Source of the DNA: Styela clava
Lineage: Eukaryota; Chordata; Ascidiacea; Stolidobranchia; Styelidae
Assembly: GCF_964204865.1 (NCBI RefSeq)
Contig: NC_135255.1
Location: 13,669,135-13,733,134, forward strand
Reading direction: 5' to 3'
Length of the DNA stretch: 64,000 bases
Part shown: in pieces, positions 45,361 to 57,900 of the stretch
Layout of the letters: the number at the start of each line of letters is the position of its first letter
Numbering within the stretch: position 1 is the first letter of the stretch
Notes under the pieces: model-generated
Told to the model about the DNA's origin: nothing
Seen by the model: only the letters and a program-made list of their open reading frames with translations
Database searches by the model: none
Translations under genes and position numbers: made by a program

Positions 45361-48300
45361 ATTCAATAATAAAAAATACTTGGAAAGGTACATATTTACA
45401 TCCAAACTGTATCTATTTAGTGTAAAATATTGTTTAGTCTACTCAGAAACGTTAAACAAGTATCATTTCCTGGCTACGACAGATCGTTGTGAACGGAGGG
45501 GATAGGATTTACATATTTATCTCGGTCATCTTCATGCCCAGATTTCAACGCCAAAAAAGATTTGTATCCTCGAGCATCGATTCGTAATATTAGGCAGTCA
45601 AGATGTTAAGACGACGATCAGCTGTCAATTAAAAGTTTAGTAGATGCTCAGGCCAGCCCTATCTCTTTTGAGTTGTTTTTCCCTCATTTTAAAACGATGT
45701 GTATAATAAATGCGACTTGTACGAGCTATACGCTGGGTTTGCTAATATAGGCGATATGGTTGGTAACGTCATACACATATAAAATAGCGCCAATGCCATA
45801 TGCATATACAGCCAATTAATTCTATGTATTTCTGGTAGCCTACAGTTGGTTATTCATCCAGGTTTATCGCCTTTCATCTCCCCCGAGATAAATATGAAAT
45901 TCCATTGGTGACATGGCAGGCTTATTCATTTTGGTAGGAGTACATAGGCTTGCTTGGTTAAAAGGACTAACCGTACCGCTCCATCTTATTATTAGTAGTG
46001 TCGAAGCACAAAATCAGAACATACGGTATAGCATAAACAACCCAGTTTAACATGCTATAACGGTACGTTACCTGGTGTTGCAGTATTCTGACATCGGACA
46101 CGCGGGCATGGGACATCAGGCCACTGTCTGACTTTAGTAGACACCAATTAGGGTTAGTTCGGATACCTATAATTTTTAATATCCAGATAACGGATATATC
46201 CGAGTATTCTGTATTTTAACTATCCGGCGAAACAGATAAGACAATGCGAAAAATCTAAAGGGGCAGGGGCGGGGGGAGGAAAATTATATTAAAATCGCCG
46301 ATCGTTTTCTTCATCATGGCGTTGGTATTTAGGATGTGAAAATAATAGGTATTATGTCGGCAAAATATATTTCGGCGAATTATAGCCTAACTCTCTCTCG
46401 CAGTTCACATCAGATCATGCTGCCTGCATGGAGTTTATCATGGAGAACGAAGCTGGGAATACGGTACTGGAATAACACGAACAGTCAAACGTCAAATGTA
46501 ACGGATATTTGATGATGGATTCTATAAAAAAGACTAGTCTACTTATACAAAGCACATGAATTTTGATTAAAACTAAAGTTAGAACGCCAGGGCGTGGAAT
46601 GCTCTTGTCATATTTTACTTGGTTTGTTGTTGTTTACTTTTACGCTGCTTTTATTATTGTTGTTTATCGTCCGGTACGGTAGACTATTAGTTGAGTGCAT
46701 TTGTAATCAAATTAATTTTATCACATATTGCGCACCGCTTGTTTGTTTGTTGTGTTCTACAATTCACGCTAGTCCCTTGTACAGATATAGTAGAAATTAC
46801 ACTCCATGTTGAAACTCCACATCCACAGTCAAGTATTTACGCCCGGATTATTTTTCGTGTCTCTCTTTTTTTTCCTTTAAATTTACTTCAATGTGTTGTT
46901 TGCTGTGTGGGGTAAGTGGGCACGTGCACCAGCACGTCTTAAATCTTTTTTAGATTTTGCCCACTTTCATGATTTTCCGTACATTGGTTTGTTTTGCCCT
47001 GTATTGCCTATTTGTTTTGTTGTAACGGAAAATCGAAATAAACACTTACACTTACTTACAAGTATTCCACTGGACATGTGCCACAAGGTCCTCGGAAAAG
47101 GTTTTTCCCCGGAACTGTGCGTAAAGTGTAAAAAAAAAACTCCTTATTATGTGATCATCTGAGACGAGACGTTAATACAAACTAAGGATTGAATCCGCAA
47201 ATCCAATTTTCAAATGAAGATGAGGAGGTGAATATTGTAAGTATGTTTGGGTGTCTCGACTCTCGAGACAAACCGGTAAAATATATCGGAAAACACCATG
47301 AATATTGTTTTAGGAGTGCCTTGACAGATTTAAAAACTCATTTTTAGACGTGGTAAATCGCAAAAATTCCGGAATTTTTAATCGGAAACATATTATATGA
47401 TTTTATGGCCGAATTTTGGATTTTGCAAATGGCGTCGTGGTGACGTAATTTTTGGATGACGCAGCCAGGTCCAGCTGGGCCTGGGGGTTAGGATTGACAT
47501 ACTGGCATATGCAAAAATTGTTATGCTACGCCCACTAGAAGTACTTTATTAAGTATGAAACTACACCAGACCCAGCGTCCAGCGATTCTAGGAATTTTAG
47601 TGGCAACATAGACCTGTCAGTCATAGATTTTACATAACGTTGTTCTGTTGTTATGCATTGTCTGTATCAGTAGATAGAAGGCATTAACGGAGTGCAGAGG
47701 TAGGCTATGGCCTACATAAGAAATATAGGGGCATTTATTATTATTTGTTACAATATTCCATGCATGACGAAATAAAATATCTGAATCTAGTACAATAACA
47801 CATATTCAAGAAACACATTGTGGCAGTGAAACAAATGCAAAAATGGGATACTGTTATCAAATAAAATAGACCTAAATTTTGATGATATACAGAAAGATGA
47901 TTTTGTTCAATATATTTTATTGTGATGGAAGTTTTTTCCACAAACAATTTATTCTACATTATGGTCTGACGGTACTGAATACTGAAATATATGTGCCCCA
48001 AATAGATGTGGGGAAAGAAGTGAATTCTTTTAGACATTGCAAGACAAAATAGAAACTGGGATAAACCGAAATTAAAAAAATGGCATTTTGAAATCAAAAA
48101 TCTAAATGGACCTGAAAGATGATATTACTGGGATAATTGCGAAAGGAAAATAAAAAAATAATTGTTCTGAACTAAAAAAAGATGAAGAAAAAAAGAAATA
48201 TTGTTACTGTATTGATGAATTCTTATAGGAAGGGAATGAATAGAACTACACATTTTCAGATTTTGGTATGAATGTGATGCAGTAACAGAGTAATGAGTAT

Positions 48301-48994
48301 CTTATAGCCCTTTTAGTAAAGACTCAACGTTTCAACCCTAGGCCACAGTACTTATACCAGTATACAGCTTTCAGGCTTTGATGTTTCAGTGTTTGGTTGT
48401 GTAGAGACAATAATATCAAGTTGATTGAGTTTCGGTAATTCGGGCAAAACTAGTATTATTACCTGTAAATCGTGTTTAACTCAGATTCGTTGAATTAGGA
48501 CAAAAACTGTTCATCTTATTGTAGAGAGTCAAGACAGAAAGTAACAGTATTTATTCGCAAGATATTGTATAATTGCTGAATTGTGTCGATCGAGTGGACA
48601 ATAAAATATCAATTGTGTGCTGGTAAAGGCTACAGTAGTACGCAGAGCTATTCTAATTCACTTTCTCTATATGTCAGTACCGTATGTCTCGTGTGAAAAA
48701 CTCATTCAAGGTTTTGGCAACATTCTTGAACCCAGTTTCTTGCGGTTTGTCAGGTACGATACCATGTGTTGTTAGCCAGATAACAGAGTTTAAAATATTG
48801 AAATATATCATCTCATCCATTACAACATTATTTCTTTTCAGATCTTTAATCAAATCTCCAAATATTTTTCTTTGTGTATTTGAAAGTTAAATACTGAAAT
48901 AGTTTTTGAGTTCATGCAATAATTTTTACTCATCCATGACTAGTTGATGTTACTCAATCACTGATGTAACACACAGACACAGATACCACATGCT
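45361..48994. other. 3.6 kb spacer between GBA and SNX17
   Basis: Holds the GBA polyadenylation signal at 45368. A Leu-rich 72-codon frame near 46594 and an 89-codon frame near 46893 have no recognisable domains, so I do not call them. No RNA gene seen. Confidence 0.5.
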
Positions 48995-51900
48995 ATGCAT
49001 TTTTCAATACCTGATACTCAAGAACTGAAAGACGAGAATGCGACCCCATATCAGGTATATTATTACTGTATTAGATCATAATAAATCCTATAGATATCGG
49101 TTGTGCACTTTATTATTATGTCTGTATGTACCGATCCATGTATGGTGAGTATTGTAAATTGAATTTGAGATTGAGATTGCTAAATAATTGACAGCAATTT
49201 GTCTGGAGGAGGCTGCAATCCGAAAATATAAGACCTTTGTTTTTGTTGGGAATGTATAAGTTGAACTTACATAGGCTACTATTTTTTCACTCAGCCAAAT
49301 TTCCAAGCATGGTTAATGGTTACGAACATTGAAATTGTCGATTATTATGATTGTTCCTAAAATCTGATTTCATTTTGCTAACTATTCCCATACCTGACAT
49401 GAACTGGCAACCGGACGATAGGCGTGGTTCGCTATATGATTAAGCCATCTCATTTACTTTTCTCTCCCCCGTGATAAATGTGTAAATTCTGTCCTATTAC
49501 TATGGAGTCTTCATTACAATTTTACTGAGTTCAAGATATTAAACTTGCAACAAAGGTGGTACATTTTTAAGACCGGACTACATTTTTTTCAGAAACTTTT
49601 TTACATTTATGCTTAGAACAGGTCTACCCAAGCATTCACTAATATAAGTTTTGCTTACTGGAAGATTTTTCATGTACAAATTTATTTATTTTCCAGGCAT
49701 TCAACATTCACATCAACGGTGTTCTACATTGCACCCTTCGATACAGTCAGCTAAGAGATTTAAATGATCAGGTAATTCTTCTGTATATTTTATTCTGTAT
49801 CCATATCTTTAATCAAAATTTCTCTGAGTCATATCTGTTATGGTTATGATAACAGTTATTCTATTTTGAAATGTTTGGAAATGCTTTTGTTTGCTAACAC
49901 TTATAATGCATACCTGACCCAAGGTATATTCAACAGCTTTAAGCTAACTTAAGAACCTCTGTGCGAATGTGATCTATTTAATTCTCTATTCAAAAATTAA
50001 TACTTGTATCATGTGTACTCAGATGCTTATTGCTTTCTTAACAGATTAGAGATCAGTTTCCAACATCGGAATTAGCTGATTTTCCCCCGAAGAAAGTTTT
50101 TTCACTAAGGGGTGAAAGTTTGAATGAGAGAAGAGTACAACTTGAAAAATACATTCAAAGTGGTAAATAGACAAAATTCAGTCTTGGTCATTTTGTTTCT
50201 TACTCTTTATTCTGGGTGTCTCTTTCCTGCTTGTGCTGTTAATATGGTAGCGGAACACAGAAACACACCATACAGTTTAATACATTTTTAACACATTCAA
50301 GTATATCTGTTATGTTGAAATTCTTAGTTTTTATCTAGTACACACTTGTATAATCTGGTGCATCACTGCTCTCTTTTAAGGGTTAGACAAATGAGCAGGG
50401 ATTTGATTCTTATTGCATGTTATCCTCTTATAGGATTCACATTTATTTTTTCTTGTCTTTTTTATTAATTTTTATTTGAATGTCGAATTCCTAGCACTTT
50501 TAGCAATACTATATGTCCTGGTTAAGGTTTCTTTTGAATATGATTGGCTAGGGAGAAACAATTATATATAAATATGTAGGGTTACCATATTTTTTGCGAC
50601 TTCAAAGTGGGACGCCTCCAAAGACAACGACCCCTTAGCTGTGATTTTGTAACTTTACATTTTCCGTTTTTACTATACATTGGCCTACACATAAAGCTAT
50701 CCCGACTGTCTTCATTGACCATTTTGTCATCGAGAATTCATGCGCATATTCTCTGTCCAAATATCGGGTTCAGTTCGAGAAAATGGAAAGGAATTGACGT
50801 TAACGATACCGATACAAATAATTCGAATTTAGACTAATTAGTATTGGTTTTACATGCGATATGTTTTCTAACAATGTTAGCGGGAAACAACAAAGTAAAC
50901 GCATTCACCCACAGTAAGTAGGCTAGCGCTGCGCTACACAGAAAAACAGTAATGAGAACATGTTCGTGTACTATGCTGGATGGCTCAACGCCAAAGGGGG
51001 ACTTTTGGCCGACTCGGGGGGACAGGGTGCTGAAAAGCGGGACTGTCCCGCCTAAAGCGGGACGTATGGTAAGCCTATAAATATGCAACAAGTTTATTAT
51101 CAAATTCTATATTTTTTTTTTGCAGTCGGTCAGAATCAAGAAATATGTGCATGTGGAACTTTCAGCTCATTTTTACATAAGGCTCAACAGGTAAATATCA
51201 GAATACAGAATATCAATTTTCAAAAAATTTCCTGGTATCAAGATAGAGCCGAGTTTAATCCAGAGAGTAAAATAAAGCTTCTTTTGCCGGCGTTCCGTTT
51301 TTGATTGTCAATATGTCTAAGAGTACCGGTTGACTGGTTAGGATTTATGTAAGGCTAGGTATTATCGTATCTTTTACTTCCTATTATGGCACAGTGAGCT
51401 CAGGGATATCCAGAGCAATTTGTTCAGAGCGTGAAATCAAGCAAAGCCATCTTCAAATGTGAATGAATAGACTGATAATTTAAGGATTTTCGTAATACCA
51501 AATTTGTATGCTGGTTCTAAATTTGACATACCAGTGGAATATGGTTAACTACAAAAGTCAATGAACTTTTTTTTCACAAGAATAGGTCTATTTACAAGCA
51601 TTTATTTGAATATATTTCAATATATAGTTACTGCATGTTCGGTATCATTATCTTTAGTCAATGCTCAAAACAGGCTTAATTTGGAATGCGTTGTTGAAGA
51701 ATAACTCTCCTCCAATAATAACTGAAGTACATTATTTCAAACACTGAAATTTTTATCCGAGATGTATATTTAACATGGGCCTTTTTGCATTCAGGAAACA
51801 CGGAGAGAAGAAACAATACCAGTTTCGTTAGATATATTTTTGATGAATGGAGCAAAAGTCACAATTGATATTAATAGCACAGATCAAACGAATGATGTTA

Positions 51901-54900
51901 TAGAAGTAACTTTTTTTTAGTTTGACTTATTCAGGGAGAAAATGCACAGAATGCAACCCTCATATGAATGCACCATTGCATAAATATGCCTTTCTCAAAT
52001 TCGATTTGTTCACTTAGCTAGTTGAATTGTGATGCAGAATAGTGGCAAAAGCCAAAAACCTCTTATCAAGAAATACGAATACTGTATAATTTGAATTCCC
52101 GTGATATATATTTAGTTCATTATATCTACTTCAATGTTCACTACATTAACTTGCTATAAATAGAGATCTATTTCTGTGAAAGTTAGCATCTGAAATGGTA
52201 TTTTCAGAATGTTGCTGCATGTATCGGTATACCTGATGACTTCACATATTATTTTGGTCTTTATTTAATGAAATCTGAAAAAGATGGAAAGTTTTCGAGT
52301 AAGTATAGTCATATCCTGTTGATCATGTGTAATAATTATAATAGTTTATACTTTTTCGCAGCTTTACTCCGATTACTAATATGTAAAAACCAACTATTTT
52401 TGAAGTTTCGAAATCTTTTCGTTTCGGTATTGCCTACCCAATGAGGTTTGGGAATCAAATCCAAGATTTTCAATATGTGATGCTGATACCTGTCCCTTTA
52501 ACAACAACTGTTCCATTGTGTCTACAAAAATGGTTGTGAATCACACATCTCGGGTTCAAATTCAAGCCTCTCCACGTCTCCCAGAGCAGAGTGTAGAAAA
52601 ATGGGTAGTCAATGCCAACTTGGAATGATTCCTGCCTTCCCAAATAATAGCATCTTCTTTTATATCATTAGATATCAGTGCTTGCTTGTACTGGGCCTTG
52701 TGCAGAGCGAAAGGCATGATTTAACATCGCATAAAATATTTGGCTGCCCTAATAGTTACTTCGAGGAGAAAAAAAGATTTCTGGTCACTTTCCAATCTGA
52801 GCTATTGGTCACTGAGAGGTCAATAATGGCAGCATCGTTGACTAATTTGTCTATAAAGTAGTCATCATTGCAGTGAGCTTGCCTTGTCTTATGAATTTCA
52901 ATTTAAGCTTTAAAGAAATCATTGCTAATGAGTTAGATCTGATTGATTATTGCTTGTTTGTTTATCCGGTATTCTTCAACATATCAGTGAGAAATTTATA
53001 TCGACTCGTATTTACTTTTGGCAGTTGTACGAAAACTACAAGACTTTGAATCTCCCTATATATCCATGAAAGCATTGACAGAACGGAGATCATATAAAAT
53101 AACAATCAGAAAAGCATACTGGGATCAAGCATTTGATGACGATATTTTATCAGATACAACAACATTTAATCTTCTGCATGTACAGGTGAGAAAATTACAA
53201 TTTGTGATCTTGTAGTTCTGATTCCGAAAGATTTGACATTGATATTTTTTTGTGATGTTTTGTACCTAAGCTTTAAAGAGAATGAGGCTGGTCATTTCGT
53301 TTTTATCCTGTTCATTCTGGTTTCTGTTTTTTCATTACTACGCTCCTTTGCCTAAATGGATCTAATTACTCATATTTTTTTAGAAATACCTGTATTGCCT
53401 ATAACAGTATACCGGAAGCCTACATTATATATAGCCCACAATAAGGCTGATGTCTGTAAATATTATTTTGGTTAGATAATTATTTGTATTTCTATTTGAA
53501 GTAAAGTTGTGAAAACATTTTTAAATTGTGAAAAATAACCAGGGCTTAATGTGATATTGTAGACTATAAATATTTGGTTGATGAGAGGAAAATTTTCAAA
53601 AAACTATTTTGTTTATAACATTTTTATTTCCCCTGTAGGCTCTCAGCGATGTTGAAATGGGCTGGACAATATGTCCGAAAGATAATTTACAGAGATTAGA
53701 AAGTTTGCAAAATAGAGGATCAAAGAGAGAGGTGGGTTTTTTGATTTGTGAACTTTTTATACTTTTTTGGCCTTTTTAAATCCTATTCAGTATATCAGAT
53801 TTCGCACTTCCTTGTTGAAAACATTCTTTAGATTAACTTTCTATGGTGTCAGCAACTTGTTCTCCCTGACAGCTCATTAATTACATTCAGAGTAAGAGGT
53901 TCTTTCTATTAACATTATGATTAATAACCTCTTTTAAAAGCCTATTTTTCCTCTAACTTCTTCAAACTTTTTTTATCATGCACAGCCAAATATTTTTGCG
54001 ACATCCAGAAACTAAAGTAAAAATTATTAAGTGAAATTTAACAATACAGCAAGAATTAAAAAATTTAATAAAATACCTTTAATGAGACCTGTGTGCTCAC
54101 ATATTCTCGTGCAAAAGCTCGAATCTCGGCTTTATTTAGGTGATGTTGGGTGATTTAGGTGATGTTTAGGTGATAATTTGTTTTAACACAATCAGTGTCG
54201 AAAAGGATTTACAGCAACCCACATTGAGACCCAAAGGGGTGCCGGGATCCTCGGTTTGAAGTGCCCTGTTTTAGATAATTATGAAATCAAGTCACTAAAA
54301 GTAGGTCCATACAATAGAGAAAAGAATGTTTATTATTTTTCTTGATATTGTTTTGTTATAAACAATAGAAAATTTCATGGCTAGTTTATGTATTGTTTTT
54401 GCTTTAACATTTTAATATCATTTTCTAATAAATGTTCAATTATGTGAAAAGTAAATATATTTAATTTATTTTAATTTTATGATAACAAAAAGTCTTCATT
54501 TCTATTCATACTAATTTCATGCTGTGTCTTTATCTAACTTATGATTTTTTAATGATATTAGTTACGGATGTTTTGTGAATGATTATCAGGTGGTGAGACT
54601 GAGAGTGATTGTTTGTAAGTGGATCATGTTCCACTGTAACTAATTTGGGAAACAATGATGATAATGATATTAATTTATATGGCTGTTAGTGCAATAACAT
54701 TGTTTTTATAGTATTGACTAAATTAATTTAGTTTTACGATGCTGCATATTTATCTAATATTGTAATTGTGATAGTTTTTTCTTAAGTAATAAATCCTATA
54801 TTATTGCGCTGTTCCATAATAAAATATCATTTTTATTCACTTTACTCATTTTTTTCTTTTCTAATTCGGTTATTTGCTGGATTTTAAATAATATCATATT

Positions 54901-57900
54901 CTTATACCGGTATTGAAAGAGGTAATAGATGTTCAAATTTACCTTAAATTGTAAGTTTGAAATGAATTTATATTTTAATTTCTTCATTTAATTATTAATA
55001 TTCAGCATTCTATGTATTAGGTGATTTATGTCTAAGTATATTTTTGTTATCATTTTTCATTTTTAAACTAAAAAACGAAAACTGTAGAAAATATTTTCCT
55101 GTTGTGAAATAATAAAAATTGGATTGGATGTGATTTTTCAAATATAATTATAAAATAACTGGATAACTTTTAGGTTCATTTAAACATGTTTTTTCGCAAG
55201 TGTATTCATAATGAAACACATTTTATATCAGAATCCAACTTTAGACAAACACTTTGAAATACATCCTGCTGTGCTTTTGAGGCTCCATTAAATATATTTG
55301 ATTCAATTATATTTGTTATGGTTCATTGTAGGAATGATTGGCAGGTGGTGAGAGAAATCATTATTATGTAATTAGTTTTCCACTAACTAATTAGGAAGTT
55401 TATCATACTTCTATTTGCAAACATAACGCAACTGGTATTGTTTAATATAGTCAGTTAATGTGTAATCAGATGTTAATTTTTTTTTATATCAAAACCTTGG
55501 ACATCTGATCTTTGTCATATTGATATATTTTCTGTATTATTAAGCTTACTATTCAATAATAAAATAAGAAAAAATGCTTTTAGTGAAATGTAATGTATTA
55601 TACTCGTTTGCATATTTTTATCTGTTTACGTGGATAATATTTTACTTAACAAAAAGGACCTAGAAGTCAATGTTTACTCAATGAGTTTAAATTTGGCATT
55701 GCAAGAAATTGACTTGATTGGCTGGTTCTCTAATTTCACATTTTCCATAAATTAAATAAGGGATTTTCAAGTCACACTTCAATTTCTCAAAATGCTAATT
55801 TTTCAAATATTTCTGTTTTAAACTATTCCTAGGATTAGAAGTTAAATAGATCAATTTTTGACTCAATTCAAGTATTCGTTTCGGACTCTCCTGATTTAAA
55901 CTTATTATATATAGTCTCTCTCTATGAATAGCAAGTACATTTGTGAGATTTTGTTAAATCATAGTCGAACTTCTTCAGACTGAACAAGATACAGAAAGTG
56001 ATTTACTTGCTTATGTTACTTGCTGGTATACTGAGTCATGAATTACGTCATTCTTACCTTGTCCAAGCATCCTTGTGGCAACTGCCATATAAATACAAAG
56101 TAGGGAATAAACAAGGTGAAAGGACTTGTAGTCCGATACACAATATCCTTGTACTGGTCATCCCATGTTGAATGTTTTATAAAGTTGATAGTTTCAATAT
56201 AATGATTCAATTAATATAATTATAATATAATTTTAATAATAGGGTATAAAATTGCATTTCATTTTGCGCTTTTTTTTACCCAATAATTCTATTTACACAA
56301 ATCGCCATACATACCTCTGAATTTTATAACACTATTCAATCCATTATTAATATCACTTGCTAGTCATAAAATATTTACTTACCAAAATACATATATAAAT
56401 TATAATGTGACAATCCTATGGGCCATAGATTCTAACATGTGTTGAGGCAGGCACATTTATTCAGTGCAATGTTTGTTTGTCTAGGCAAACATTTTATCAT
56501 GTATTAGGCTGTAATGATGTTGAGTAATGCACTGACGTGTAAAGAATTGTTGCGTAATCAAATACCAAGGTCAATCTCGTGCAAAATAACTGTTTCAATT
56601 TTCAGTAAATAACTGAAGATATCATAATCAGCATGTTTTCTTTTCTTGCAGAGTTTGAAATTGTGTCGAACTCTTCGTCATTACGGTTATGTGCAATTTA
56701 AGCCATGCATCACTGATTTTCCAAGTGATAAAAGACGAGTTATTGTCAGCATGGGAAATTATGAAATACATTTCAGGTGATACTAACTTTATTTTGTTTT
56801 ATCATGTTATTTTGTATTATCCTTCATATTCATGTATGGATCAAAAGCTGGAAGCCTGCTGAAATAGTTTTTTGCACTTATATTATATGTCACAAGCTGA
56901 GATTGTATATGTAACTTGCATGCACATGTTTTATATCTCATTTAAAGTTTTGACAACTTTCCCGGTTATTTGTTCTGTGTATTGTAATTTTCAAACCAAG
57001 TTATCTATTTATCTGAAACATTTTCGTTCTAAAATTGTTTATTGTTGAGATAAAATAAAACATACGAGCAATAATGGTCATTATCAATGATTCTGCCTAT
57101 TTTTTAATATACTCATGAACTTCAAAGCAAGTTAATTTCTTATGCAACATTAAAAGAAAAGAAATATTGTTTCTATGTACGGTGTTTGATGAATGAATAT
57201 TGCTTGAAATTTGAAATGAACAAAACATTTTATTTAAAACAGGGTTCAACTAGACAAATCTGAAGTAAAGGAAGCTGCATTTTCTGTAACAAGGATAAGA
57301 TGCTGGCGGGTGAGTCGAGTTCGTTGGCTTAGTCAATTAGCTACCTGCTATTTCAAGCCATCCGTAATTTCCCAAATGTTCTATTCTCACCATAATTCAA
57401 TTTTGTTTTTAGGCATCATCGCAATTCAAGGAAAGTGTAGAGTTGAACCAAAATAGTCAAGTTGAACAAGAACATCCAGTTCTTCAATTAAGTTTTGAAT
57501 ATCTTGTCAGTAAAGGAAATATGAAATGGATTTCTTTGATTAGTGATCAGGTACCGACACAGTGATAGCATTTTTGTGGGTTTGAAAATAGTAAAAAAAT
57601 TTGGTACTCCCTATGTGAACCGAGATGGCGGACATCGTAACATAGTACGTGTACCAGGTTAGGGTTAGGCTATAATTGTATTCAAATTTTCCTTATTTTA
57701 GTTTCAATATGAGTTCAGGGACTAGACAAGTGACTCCCGTGGTATTTGTACCTGAACTTATGGCCTAACCCTAACCTGGAAGCTACCATTTATATGGAAG
57801 GGCTGAAATGTTTTCAGTCCGGTATTGCTTACCCTGTTTATTACTTCCTGGGTAAATTGAAAGAAATGGGATTTGAACTCGACATATAATCTGCGAGGCC

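Noticed and set aside
46594-47162. Leu-rich and Cys-containing frames between GBA and SNX17
   Set aside because: Short, low complexity at the N-terminus, no matching splice structure and no known domain.
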